Notes under the pieces: model-generated
Databases searched by the model: none
What the model was told of the DNA's origin: nothing
The model's input: the letters and a program-made list of their open reading frames with translations, nothing else
Position numbers and translations under genes: made by a program
In this document: positions 1 to 8,015 of the stretch, in pieces
Position numbering within the stretch: position 1 is the stretch's first letter
How the letters are laid out: each line of letters begins with the position of its first letter
Assembly (NCBI GenBank): GCA_003450815.1
Contig: DMES01000024.1
Location: 1 to 52,363 of the forward strand
Reading direction: 5' to 3'
Source of the DNA: Elusimicrobiota bacterium
GTDB lineage: Bacteria; Elusimicrobiota; Elusimicrobia; Elusimicrobiales; UBA9959
Length of the DNA stretch: 52,363 nucleotides

Positions 1-986
1 TTCTTAGCCCGCTTCTCCGAATAGGTAACAACCAGACGGCTGCCATCCTCTTTCCTGACTATGAGGCTGCCGCCGTCTAGTATACCTTTAGATTTTTGCA
101 ACACCTCGGCTTTAACCTTGCCGCTCTCATTCTTTATCCGGGCTCCGATAATGTACGGATAATTCTCTTCTGCAAGCAGCTTCAGATTATTAGACGAAAG
201 AAGGCCGGCATCGGCTACAACCACCGGCTTACCAAAACCGTAGGCGGATTGTATCCGTTTCAAAACAGGCAGAAGCGTGTGTCCCTCAAAGGTGTTGCCC
301 TCAAAAATATCGTAACCGATAGGCAATCCGTTCTGTCCTACCAGCAGCCCTAGCATAATTTGCGGCTTCTGAAACTTACCATCCTTGCTGAAACCTATCT
401 TGCGCAAATCGTCTTCCTCTTCAGCTTCAAAGTAAAGTGTCGTCATATCATAGAAAACGACCGCGATGCTTCCGCCAAGCCTCTGTTTAGTGTGTTGATA
501 GGCAATAGCACTGGCCTGTTCTTTATAACGGCTGCTCAGCTTATCCATGAAGCGGTAAATCGTATCCACGGATAGCTCCGTGCCGCGATAACGCCGCAGA
601 TAGTCAATTGTTTTAAGCTTGCTCAAAGGAAAAGCCAGGCGGGCGATGGTCAAGTGCCGGAATATCTCGTCGGCAATAGCGGAAAAACCAATGCGGTCAA
701 ACAACGTCCCAAAGATAAGTTCCGGCCCGACCGTGTGGATTTGGGCGTTGGATAACTGCGTAAGAAAATTTTCAACATGCAACTCACCCTGGTTCAGGCT
801 CGGAAACAACAAAGACTGACCGGGCGGGTCTGCATTGATAATCTGTTTTGCCTGAAGAACCAGGCGCGCTATTTCGTCTGGGTCACGGGAGGTCCCAAGC
901 GTTTGTATTAACCAAGCGCCGTTGCTTTTATCAATAACTTGTACGGTAATGGAACCGCTTTTGTTTTGCTTCTTCCTTAAAAACAT
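1..986 (-). CDS. IS1634-type transposase, C-terminus beyond window
   Basis: The minus strand is open from an ATG at 986 to the window edge, about 328 residues with no stop. The start reads MFLRKKQNKSGSITVQVIDK, typical of IS1634/IS4-superfamily DDE transposases. Further family landmarks are FYDMTTLYFEAE, a probable first catalytic Asp around residue 200; FSKDGKFQKPQI; IGYDIFEGNTFEGHT; and VVVADAGLLSSNN, which supplies the second Asp. The final catalytic Glu region lies outside the window. The enzyme would cut and paste its own element. The frame is intact, so the copy may be functional. I could not fix the upstream inverted repeat of the element between 987 and 1110. Confidence 0.88.
   Translation of the reverse strand, partial: MFLRKKQNKSGSITVQVIDKSNGAWLIQTLGTSRDPDEIARLVLQAKQIINADPPGQSLLFPSLNQGELHVENFLTQLSNAQIHTVGPELIFGTLFDRIGFSAIADEIFRHLTIARLAFPLSKLKTIDYLRRYRGTELSVDTIYRFMDKLSSRYKEQASAIAYQHTKQRLGGSIAVVFYDMTTLYFEAEEEDDLRKIGFSKDGKFQKPQIMLGLLVGQNGLPIGYDIFEGNTFEGHTLLPVLKRIQSAYGFGKPVVVADAGLLSSNNLKLLAEENYPYIIGARIKNESGKVKAEVLQKSKGILDGGSLIVRKEDGSRLVVTYSEKRAK
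1..986 (-). mobile_element. Partial IS1634-family insertion sequence
   Basis: The element is recognised from its transposase gene. One end is outside the window. The other lies somewhere in 987-1110, where I see no certain terminal inverted repeat. The stretch 1082-1105 (AAAGCGAATAAGAGC) resembles one of this genome's intergenic repeat families. Confidence 0.6.
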
Positions 987-1115
987 CCTTCTATTTTACC
1001 CGCGAGGCACCCAAATTGCAAGGTGTTCACCAATGAGAAGGGGGTAACTTTTAGGGGGTCTGCGGAAGTCGGGTGAAATCGGAAACCAAAAGCGAATAAG
1101 AGCAAATCTTAACAT

Positions 1116-1158
1116 CACAAATAAAAGCCCCGCTTTGGAAGCGGGGCTTTTATTTGTG
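1116..1158. terminator. Strong bidirectional hairpin terminator
   Basis: A perfect 20-bp stem (1116-1135 with 1139-1158) has a TGG loop. The GC-rich core AAGCGGGGCTT is flanked by A/T stretches that give a T-run on either strand. It lies 15 bases past the end of the minus-strand lipoprotein gene and would end its transcript. Confidence 0.85.
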
Positions 1159-1172
1159 AATGACGGATGCAA

Positions 1173-2132
1173 TTAATCGTCGGGAGTTTCTTCGGTGCCA
1201 GCCTCCATGGCAGGTTCGGTTCCCGGAGCTGGTGTCTTTTTTTGCGGCACTAACCAGGTATTGTCAGGAGTTTGCGGGACTATCGGTTTAATATCTTCGG
1301 TATCCTTGTTTGTGGGCTGGTCTTCCCGTGGTTTTGGTGGTAGCCAAGTCCTGTCCGGCGGTTCCGGCGGGCCGGCGGGAGGGTGTGTTTCCTTCCAGCC
1401 TATTGTTTCCTGCTCGCTGGTTGGTTTCAGTTGTTGTCCGCGGTCCGCCTTTTCATACGCCCGCGTTTTCATTTTTTCATAAATCCCGGTTGATGCCCGC
1501 CAAAGCATTTGCCTTATCAGGCTTTTTTCCTTGGCTCCGGGGGACAGCAGCGGATATAATGGCGCCAAAAGAAGGTGAAACGAGGTCTTGTTATAAGCTG
1601 TTATTTCGGTTTTTAGCGTGCCGGAAGAGGTAACGCATTCGACTGTCAAAGAGTAGTTGACTTTAATAGAGGAAGGCAGTATAAAGATAAAAGCCGTATC
1701 CACGAAGTAAGATTTCCAAAGGTCGTGATAAGTCCAGCGGCCCAAGGTGACAAGTTTAAGCTTAATTATGCCTGACCCGGTTTTTGGGTCATAAAGGCCT
1801 GCCTTACTTAAAACATCCTTAGCTTTGTTCCTGAAATACTCCAGATCTTCGCTTCCCGCCGGCAAAGCAACCATCTTTTTGGGAGTTGAAATAGAACCCT
1901 CGCCTATAGAGTCGGTGGCGCTTCTGAATGGGAAATTCTGCCAGCTTACCTGGATCTGAGAGAATGGCTTAATGCTTTTGTCCTCAAGCAGTGCCTTAAG
2001 AGTGTTCCTTTCAAGCAGTATGTCACCCGACTGAAATGAGGCGCAGGCGCAGCAGAACACTGCCGCCGCGAGCGGTAAAGCAATTTTTGTCTTATTAAAA
2101 CTGCCGATCACAGTTTTCCTGACCTTTATCAT
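1173..2132 (-). CDS. Putative lipoprotein with proline-rich tail
   Basis: This is a 319-residue protein. Its N-terminus has basic residues, a hydrophobic stretch (about residues 18-30) and a cysteine-rich lipobox-like site (AAVFCCACASF), consistent with a lipid-anchored envelope protein. The central part (about 35-225) is a mixed alpha/beta domain I do not recognise. The tail is Pro-rich and contains two related motifs, PPDRTWLPPKP and TPDNTWLVPQK, suggesting a flexible linker or binding region. The ATG at 2132 has an AAAGG about ten bases upstream. It stands alone, convergent with the IS and divergent from the acetyltransferase gene. Its function is unknown. Confidence 0.75.
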   Translation of the reverse strand: MIKVRKTVIGSFNKTKIALPLAAAVFCCACASFQSGDILLERNTLKALLEDKSIKPFSQIQVSWQNFPFRSATDSIGEGSISTPKKMVALPAGSEDLEYFRNKAKDVLSKAGLYDPKTGSGIIKLKLVTLGRWTYHDLWKSYFVDTAFIFILPSSIKVNYSLTVECVTSSGTLKTEITAYNKTSFHLLLAPLYPLLSPGAKEKSLIRQMLWRASTGIYEKMKTRAYEKADRGQQLKPTSEQETIGWKETHPPAGPPEPPDRTWLPPKPREDQPTNKDTEDIKPIVPQTPDNTWLVPQKKTPAPGTEPAMEAGTEETPDD

Positions 2133-2156
2133 ATGAAAATACCTTTGATTTTTACT

Positions 2157-2186
2157 ATATTATCTTATTACAGCGGGAAACCACAA
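2157..2186 (-). promoter_or_regulatory. Possible promoter of the lipoprotein gene
   Basis: On the minus strand TTGTGG (2181-2186) precedes TAATAT (2157-2162) with an 18-base spacer, 24 bases before the start codon. The -35 match is weak. Confidence 0.3.
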
Positions 2187-2286
2187 GGTAAGAAGCGAAT
2201 AGCGGAGGGATAATGAGGTTTAAAGTTTCAAAAACAGGTTCCAGATACTGTTCCTGTTAGCTTTTGTGCTGTTGCTGCCAAAAAAT

Positions 2287-3483
2287 ATGTCAACCAGAAA
2301 AATAGAACAGATAATAAAAGCGCCCGGCAAGCCGGATGTCATAATCCGCCTTGCCAATACGCATGATATGCGCCGCATACAGATGCTTTACGCTGAAGTA
2401 TATGGCGGGAACTACTCTATCCCTATAGTTATAGACAAAGAAAAGATGCGCAGCGCCATAGAAAACGATGATTACTACTGGCTGGTGGCCGAATCGTCCG
2501 GCAGGATAGTGGGAAGCCTGGTTTACGAACTGGACCTCCCGCGCCGCATTTCAAAGGCTTTCGGGGCAGTGGTGTCGCAGGAATTCCGCAAGCTTGACCT
2601 GGCTTACACCATGATGAAGCTTATCCTGGACGATATTACTTACACAAAGGACCTTGTGGACGTGGTGTATGCCACCACACGCACCGCCAATTACGCTCCG
2701 CAGAGGCTTACTGAGAACCTGGGCTTTGTTAAGCTGGGTATTTTCCCGAACACCCACAAAGTGCAGGAAAACGAAACACATTGTTTCACCGGCTATTTCA
2801 CCGAGCAGGCTCTGTTAAAAAGAAGGTGCAGGACGCGCCTTATCCCTGAAGTCGCGCCTTTTTACGATATAGTGTGCAGGCAGCTGTCTCTGGATAAGCC
2901 TTCAATTAAAGATGTGAAGGGGGACTACAGCGATCATGCGCAGAAAATACCAATTCTTCCTTTTGAAGCTATTACAGCGCCTTCTTTCATAAAAAACCGG
3001 TATAAAAAATTCAGGAACTCCGGTTTTTTTGAGCACACTGTAATGCCGTTTCACGAGCCGAACCTGATACTTATAACTCCCGACCAGTCTACGGAGATCT
3101 ATCTCACGTATAACAAAAAGGACAAGTACAGCGTGGTGGTGGGCGGCATGAGCGCGGAAAAAAGTTTTACGGTGCTGCTTGAAAGTCTGGCCCGCAAAGT
3201 AAGCGAAATGGATATGACATACATTGAGGTTTTGATAGATGCCTATTCGCCCTGGTTGCAACGCGAGGCCATGGATGCCCGGTTCATTCCCAGCGCCTAT
3301 TTTCCCTGCGCCAAAAAAGTGGGCAAGAAGCGCTACGACTGCATAGCTTTCTCGCGCACTTTTGATGTGCTGGACTTCAGGAATGTGAAAATTATTTCGC
3401 TGTATAAGAATTTTCTTAAAGAATACCTTAAGCTTTGGCGGGAAAACTATATAGAGCTGGTGTTCAAATCGGAACCGAAGTAA
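2287..3483 (+). CDS. GNAT-family N-acyltransferase, two-domain
   Basis: The N-terminal half (about residues 15-160) has a GNAT layout: VIIRLANTHDMRRIQMLYAE at the first strand and helix, a WLVAESSGRIVGSL strand pair, then VSQEFRKLDLAYTMMKLIL in place of the acetyl-CoA loop, and RLTENLGFVKLG near the end. The C-terminal half (about 180-398) is not one I can name. It may be a second degenerate GNAT fold, since YIEVLIDAYSPWLQREAMD resembles the last motif. The ATG at 2287 is preferred; a GTG at 2266 is in frame, and neither has a clear ribosome-binding site. It is co-directional with the LuxE- and LuxC-like genes, so it may modify a substrate of that pathway. Confidence 0.75.
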   Translation: MSTRKIEQIIKAPGKPDVIIRLANTHDMRRIQMLYAEVYGGNYSIPIVIDKEKMRSAIENDDYYWLVAESSGRIVGSLVYELDLPRRISKAFGAVVSQEFRKLDLAYTMMKLILDDITYTKDLVDVVYATTRTANYAPQRLTENLGFVKLGIFPNTHKVQENETHCFTGYFTEQALLKRRCRTRLIPEVAPFYDIVCRQLSLDKPSIKDVKGDYSDHAQKIPILPFEAITAPSFIKNRYKKFRNSGFFEHTVMPFHEPNLILITPDQSTEIYLTYNKKDKYSVVVGGMSAEKSFTVLLESLARKVSEMDMTYIEVLIDAYSPWLQREAMDARFIPSAYFPCAKKVGKKRYDCIAFSRTFDVLDFRNVKIISLYKNFLKEYLKLWRENYIELVFKSEPK

Positions 3484-3485
3484 CA

Positions 3486-3566
3486 GCAGGGTAGAGGGTA
3501 TAGGGTAGAGGGTGGGGAAGTAAGGTGCTCCTTCCCTAAACCCTAGTCTCTAGCCCCTATCCCCTT
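3486..3566 (+). repeat. GGGTATA/CCCTATA hairpin element 1
   Basis: The G-rich arm (3488-3515) is a tandem of GGGTAGA and GGGTATA units. A centre near AAGGTGCTCCTT follows, then a C-rich arm (3534-3565). The C-rich arm ends about seven bases before the start of the LuxE-like gene, which has no Shine-Dalgarno sequence. Confidence 0.85.
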
Positions 3567-3572
3567 GCAAAT

Positions 3573-4742
3573 ATGGCTGATTTATCAATTGAAGACCGCC
3601 TTCCGCCTTTTTATAAGCCGCTCAAGGGGCGTTCCGCGCTTGACGCGCTGTTCGAAACTCCGGCGTTTGAATATTCACCTAGAACCTCAAAAGCTTTTTG
3701 CGCCGCCATGCGTTCGGCCATGACTTTCCAGGCGAGCCGCTCAAAATTCCTTAAAAACTTTTTTAAGCTGGAAGGCTTCAACCCGGCTTCAATTCATACG
3801 GAAAAAGACATCTCCGCCATGCCTTATGTTTTTGTAGCTGCCTTAAAAGAGCGGGACCTTACCACGCTGCCGGAGAGTAAAATCGTGCTGGAGCTTAAAT
3901 CCAGCGGCACCTCGGGCCAGCGCAGCCGCATGCAGCTGGATAAGGGCTCTCTCATGCGTGTGCGCCGCATGGCCTGGAAGGTGTTTGAGGGCCTGGGACT
4001 CACGGACCTGAAGCGGGCGCATGACTATATCTGCTTCACCTACGACCCCGAAGTGGCCAGGGATCTGGGTACCGCCTGGACCGATAAACTGCTTACCGGC
4101 TTTACCAAAAAAGGCGAGATCTTCTACACTTTCCGCTGGAGTAAGTCCAAAAACGACTTTTACTTTGATATAGATGGAGCGGTTTCGGCCATGAAGAAGT
4201 TTGAGGCTTCGCAAAGCCTGGTGCGACTGGTCGGCTTTCCGGCTTTTGCCTTGAAACTCACCGAGGAATTTAAAAAAATCTATGGGCGCTATCCGCGTCT
4301 TAACCCCGGCTCCAGCGTGGTTACAGGCGGCGGCTGGAAAACGCTTGCCGACGAAGCTGTGGACAAGCAGGTTTACCGGAAGATTCTGGCCGACAGCCTT
4401 GGCATACCTGTGGAAAATGTGCGGGATCTTTTCGGCATGGTGGAGCACGGCGTTCCTTATGTGGACTGCAAGCTTGGAAATTTCCACATTCCCAACTACG
4501 GGCGTATAATCGCGCGCGATCCAGGCACGCTTGAGCAGCTTGGCTACGGCAAAACCGGCCTTTTACAGTTTATTACGCCATATCTTACAAGCTACCCGTC
4601 GCTTTCGCTGCTGTCTTCTGACTTCGGCTTGGTTGAAAAAGAATGCCTCTGCGGCCTGCAGGGCCCTGTTCTGGTCATCAAGGGTCGCGCCGGGGTCAAA
4701 AAGCTGAAAGGCTGCGCGATAAGCGCGGCGACGATGCTTTAG
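3573..4742 (+). CDS. LuxE-like acyl-protein synthetase
   Basis: The 389 residues match the LuxE family (usually about 370), adenylate-forming enzymes that activate a fatty acid with ATP and pass it to a partner reductase. The phosphate-binding motif is LKSSGTSGQRSRM (about residues 108-120), followed by FGMVEHGVPYVDC (about 288-300) and TPYLTSYPSLSLL. Cys381, nine residues from the C-terminus, is placed much like the acyl-accepting cysteine described near the end of LuxE. The next gene encodes a LuxC-type reductase, the known partner. There is no luxAB, so the product is presumably an aldehyde or alcohol rather than light. The actual acid substrate is not evident. Confidence 0.85.
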   Translation: MADLSIEDRLPPFYKPLKGRSALDALFETPAFEYSPRTSKAFCAAMRSAMTFQASRSKFLKNFFKLEGFNPASIHTEKDISAMPYVFVAALKERDLTTLPESKIVLELKSSGTSGQRSRMQLDKGSLMRVRRMAWKVFEGLGLTDLKRAHDYICFTYDPEVARDLGTAWTDKLLTGFTKKGEIFYTFRWSKSKNDFYFDIDGAVSAMKKFEASQSLVRLVGFPAFALKLTEEFKKIYGRYPRLNPGSSVVTGGGWKTLADEAVDKQVYRKILADSLGIPVENVRDLFGMVEHGVPYVDCKLGNFHIPNYGRIIARDPGTLEQLGYGKTGLLQFITPYLTSYPSLSLLSSDFGLVEKECLCGLQGPVLVIKGRAGVKKLKGCAISAATML

Positions 4743-4767
4743 CAAAAGGAGCGAAGCTCCTTTTGCT
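4741..4767. terminator. Perfect 12-bp hairpin with GAA loop
   Basis: The stem 4741-4752/4756-4767 closes on GAA and begins inside the stop codon of the LuxE-like gene. The 3' arm contains TTTT but no long T-run follows, so termination is uncertain. It belongs to a set of GAA-loop palindromes next to stop codons in this window. Confidence 0.5.
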
Positions 4768-4850
4768 GTCACAAGTCTCAAGGCCGTTTCTTGGCCATAG
4801 GCCCTGATACGGCACTGCCATAGGCTTGTCACAGGTCACAAGCAAAATCA
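4768..4850 (+). repeat. CACAAGT-family intergenic repeat
   Basis: GTCACAAGTCTCAAGG at 4769-4784 and CTTGTCACAGGTCACAAGC at 4825-4843 carry the CACAAGT/GTCACA units seen also at 19757, 29829 and 34727. Between them, GGCCATAGGCC and a second CATAGGC copy are visible. Confidence 0.55.
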
Positions 4851-4886
4851 GATAAATAATTTACTGGGTTTTGTCATATCTTTTTT

Positions 4887-7529
4887 ATGAATATCAAAAA
4901 CACTTATCTTTTTGGAAAAAGTTTTAACAAAACCACCTGGACCCCGGCCGAACTGGAAGAGATCGGCCTGAAGGCGCAGGCTGCCCGGTCCCTGATGCGC
5001 GCGGCCTCGCGCGACTATATCACCGAAACCCTCGCCAAAGCGGGCCGGCTGTTCGCCGCCGGAGGCAAATACAGGCAGGCGGCGCTTGACCATCTTAAAG
5101 AGCACATAACTTTTTCCGGGCCAGTGATAGAAAAAAGTCTGGATATAATACCTGAGATATTGGACCGGCACTCCCTTGTAAAGCGTATGAATATGGAGCT
5201 TTTTCTGCCTTATGCGCTTGAGGCCCCGGTGGAACGCCGAGGCTATGAAGGTTTAATACGCGCCCTGCCCAAGGGCGTGGTGCTGCACGTGGGTGCGGGC
5301 AACGTGTTCCTGGGTATCCTTGACTCCATGGTGATCGGCTTCCTGACCAAAAATGTGAACATCGTCAAACTTTCCTCCTCCGGGTCCAACTTTATAAACC
5401 TGTTCATGGACGCGCTTAAAGAAGTGGACCAAAAAGAGATACTTGCAAAGTGCGCGGCAATCGTGAGCTGGAAAGGCGGAAGCCAGGAGTTGGAAGAGGC
5501 CGCGCTTAAGAATGTGAACGCGGTTTTCGTCTGGGGCGGTTACGATGCTGTGCAGTCCTACCGCAAGATCGCTCCAATAGATGTGCGCGTTGAGGGCTTT
5601 GGGCCCAAGACCAGCGTTGGGGTGGTTTTTGAAAGCTGTGTGGACAATGAGGGGATGGGCGAAGTTGCGCGGCGCGCGGCGCTGGACGCCTCGCTTTGGG
5701 ACCAGGCCGCTTGTTCCTCGCTTCACACGCTTTACATTATAGCTCCCGCTAAAAGGCATAAAGCTCTTGCCGCTTCTTTCCTGAAGGAGGCTAAAAAATA
5801 TTTCGCGCGGCTGGCGAGCGACCTGCCGCAAGGCAGTCTTTCACCAGACGAGCAGGTGGAGATAACCCGGGCCCGGGGCCTGGCCTGCGCGGACGCGGCT
5901 ATGGACGCAGGGTCCTATGAAAGTTCCGCTCCTAAAACGGATTGGACCGTGATTTACGAAAAAGACCCGGTCTACCGTGTTTCGCCGCTTAACCGTGTGT
6001 TATATTTTAAAACCGTGGAAACTTTGGAAGAGGTACGGGACAGGCTGATGTCTATGCGCGGCTATATCCAGACAGTGGGTGTCGGCGGTTCCATCGAACG
6101 CAAGAAGGTGCTGGAAACGCTGGCGCCAGCGGGCATTGCCCGGGTGGTAAAGCTGGGCAAAATGCTGGAAGAGGCCAACGGCTCCCCGCACGACGGTATT
6201 TTCCCCATGATGTCGTTGGTCAACTGGGTTCCCATAGAGGAGAAGCCGTCGCAACTGGACCGCTTAAGCGAGCTGGTGGAACACGCGAGGACCCGCAGCC
6301 CTTTCTACGGCAGACATTTCAAGGGAGTTCCAAGGATAACCGCTATCGGTGATTTTGCCAAAGTGCCTTTTCTTGAAAAGCACCATGTGCTTGAAAATAC
6401 TCCCCCGGACAGTGCTGACCTTTTAACCTCAAAGGTGCAGCGCGGCATTTATTTCGCGAGCGGCGGTTCCACAGGGCAGCCCAAGTATGTTTTTTACGAC
6501 CAGCACGAGTACGACCATACCTGCCGGATGCTTGCCTTTACGTTTGAAGCGGCAGGGCTTAACGAAAAGGATGTTATAGCGAACCTGTTTATAGCCGGTA
6601 ATTTGTGGTCCAGCTGGCTTTCGGTGGAAAAGGCGATAGCCTATACAAAGGCCATTTCGGTACCGGTGGGCAGCAATCTGCCGCTTGAGAATATTGTGCA
6701 GTACCTGGAGGATTTTAGCGTGACGGCGGTGATAGGTCTGCCGTCTTTTCTTGCGAAGCTGGCGGAATTTGTTAAGGTGAATCCTGCGAAGCACAAGCTC
6801 TGCGTTAAAAAGATTTTTTACGGCGGGGAATATGTGGGCGAAGAGATGATAAAGTTTTTTAAGAGCGTGTTTCCGGGGGTGGATGTGCGTTCGGGGGGCT
6901 ACGCTTCGGCGGACGCGGGGGTTATCGGGTTCCAGTGTCCGGAATGTGTTAAGGGGCAGCATCACCTGTTCGCGTTCAGCCAGTTTATTGAATTTGTAGA
7001 CCAGGATACTATGGCGCCGATGAAGAAGGGTGATATAGGGGAGCTTGTTGTTACGGGGCTTTCAAAGAAGCACATGCCTATTATCCGGTATCGGGTGGGG
7101 GACTTGGGGCGCTGGGTAATGAAGCCGTGCGGCTGCGGGAGGAAGGAGCCGCTGTTTGAGATTTTGGGGCGCTGCGACGACAGGATTCATGTGGGCGGGG
7201 CGCATTTATTTGTGAACGATATTCAGAACGCTTTGGGGAAGGTGCCGGAGCTTAGTTTTAATTTTCAGGTGGTTATCGAGAAGAAGGGACACCGGGACAC
7301 TCTCAAGGTGCGTGTTGAGGCAAAGGACGCGGAGTCTCTTAAAAATTCAAAGCGATTGATGGATGAATTATGGCGCGAAATTGAGGGCCACTGCGAAGAC
7401 CTGCATGAAAGCGTGCGCCTGAAATGGCTGGACAAGCCGGTCATAGAGGTTCTGAAGCCCAACACCATAGACCGTGTCCTCCGAACCGGCAAAATCCGAA
7501 AGGTTATTGATAAAAGAGTTAAGGTCTAA
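4887..7529 (+). CDS. LuxC acyl-CoA reductase fused to PaaK/LuxE-type adenylating domain
   Basis: The 880 residues form two enzymes. Residues about 1-440 match LuxC: GVVLHVGAGNVFLGILDSM is the nucleotide-binding stretch, VNAVFVWGG follows, and Cys276 in DQAACSSLHTLY is the expected acyl-thioester nucleophile. From about 455 the chain resembles phenylacetate-CoA ligase (PaaK) and LuxE. It has LVEHARTRSPFYGRHF, the P-loop ASGGSTGQPKYVF (about 522-534), IIRYRVGDLGRW and GRCDDRIHVGG. Two cysteine pairs (CPEC, CGCG) could bind zinc. The fusion could activate an acid and reduce it to an aldehyde in one polypeptide, using NADPH in the family precedent. Why a separate LuxE-like gene precedes it is unclear. 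Confidence 0.85.
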   Translation: MNIKNTYLFGKSFNKTTWTPAELEEIGLKAQAARSLMRAASRDYITETLAKAGRLFAAGGKYRQAALDHLKEHITFSGPVIEKSLDIIPEILDRHSLVKRMNMELFLPYALEAPVERRGYEGLIRALPKGVVLHVGAGNVFLGILDSMVIGFLTKNVNIVKLSSSGSNFINLFMDALKEVDQKEILAKCAAIVSWKGGSQELEEAALKNVNAVFVWGGYDAVQSYRKIAPIDVRVEGFGPKTSVGVVFESCVDNEGMGEVARRAALDASLWDQAACSSLHTLYIIAPAKRHKALAASFLKEAKKYFARLASDLPQGSLSPDEQVEITRARGLACADAAMDAGSYESSAPKTDWTVIYEKDPVYRVSPLNRVLYFKTVETLEEVRDRLMSMRGYIQTVGVGGSIERKKVLETLAPAGIARVVKLGKMLEEANGSPHDGIFPMMSLVNWVPIEEKPSQLDRLSELVEHARTRSPFYGRHFKGVPRITAIGDFAKVPFLEKHHVLENTPPDSADLLTSKVQRGIYFASGGSTGQPKYVFYDQHEYDHTCRMLAFTFEAAGLNEKDVIANLFIAGNLWSSWLSVEKAIAYTKAISVPVGSNLPLENIVQYLEDFSVTAVIGLPSFLAKLAEFVKVNPAKHKLCVKKIFYGGEYVGEEMIKFFKSVFPGVDVRSGGYASADAGVIGFQCPECVKGQHHLFAFSQFIEFVDQDTMAPMKKGDIGELVVTGLSKKHMPIIRYRVGDLGRWVMKPCGCGRKEPLFEILGRCDDRIHVGGAHLFVNDIQNALGKVPELSFNFQVVIEKKGHRDTLKVRVEAKDAESLKNSKRLMDELWREIEGHCEDLHESVRLKWLDKPVIEVLKPNTIDRVLRTGKIRKVIDKRVKV

Positions 7530-7582
7530 TCCACCTTACAACTGCATTACTTTGGGTAGAGAGTCGCAAGGTAGTCCAGTCG

Positions 7583-7796
7583 GGGTTCGGGGTGCCGGCG
7601 GCTTTCTTGCGCGCTCCAAGACCGGGTTTTCGGGGAAGAAGACCGGTGTCTTCCGTCGGCTGCGGAACGCGCCGGCCCGGCATAGCGGTCCGGCTTGAAC
7701 GGTCCTCGCCGTCCCATAATGACAGGTATACACTCCAGACCCCGGTCTTAAAACCCTAAAAGGAGCGCGCAAGAAACCCGCCGCCGCCCCTCCAAA
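7583..7796. repeat. Foldback (MITE-like) element with about 31-nt inverted ends
   Basis: The 15-mer TTTCTTGCGCGCTCC (7603-7617) is exactly complementary to 7762-7776. The pairing continues outward with a few mismatches to about 7587 and 7792, and inward with AAGACCGGG (7618-7626) against 7741-7749. An inner hairpin GAAGAC-CGGT-GTCTTC lies at 7638-7653. I see no convincing gene inside. It is either a non-autonomous mobile element or a structured RNA. Confidence 0.55.
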
Positions 7797-7831
7797 ATAT
7801 TTTTCCGCTTAACTTTTTTAAAGGTATGTCT

Positions 7832-7886
7832 GCGTAGTTGCAGAGCTTGCTCTGCAAAAAAGGCAAAGCAAGCTTTGCCACTACGC
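7832..7886. repeat. Perfect three-way-junction palindrome
   Basis: The outer stem GCGTAGT (7832-7838) pairs with ACTACGC (7880-7886). It encloses two hairpins, TGCAGAGC/GCTCTGCA (7839-7856, TT loop) and GGCAAAGC/GCTTTGCC (7862-7879, AA loop). Every stem is exact. Together with the rest of 7530-8015 it fills a 485-base gene-free stretch. The remainder, 7887-7980, is AT-rich with nothing recognisable. Confidence 0.6.
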
Positions 7887-7980
7887 GATAAAAGTGCGGC
7901 TGTAGAAATAGTATAACTGACCAACACCGTATTGTCGCTCAGTTTTTAATTATTGATGAGAAATGTCAAATTTTTAATGG

Positions 7981-8014
7981 GTGAAAAGCAGGAGCCTTTT
8001 TAGAGCCTTTTCAC
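7981..8014 (-). terminator. Possible terminator of the metallo-hydrolase gene
   Basis: GTGAAAAG (7981-7988) pairs with CTTTTCAC (8007-8014) directly beyond the minus-strand stop codon. An inner AGGAGCC/AGAGCC region may add pairs. There is no strong T-run on the minus strand. Confidence 0.35.
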
Positions 8015-8015
8015 T

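Noticed and set aside
2266..2286. GTG start for the acetyltransferase
   Set aside because: No better ribosome-binding site than for the ATG at 2287; kept as an alternative only.
3843..4487. 214-residue minus-strand open frame
   Set aside because: It is antisense to the LuxE-like gene, whose conserved motifs are clear; the minus frame has no recognisable domain.
7536..7772. Minus-strand frame of 78 residues in the foldback region
   Set aside because: No ribosome-binding site or domain, and it coincides with the inverted-repeat structure.
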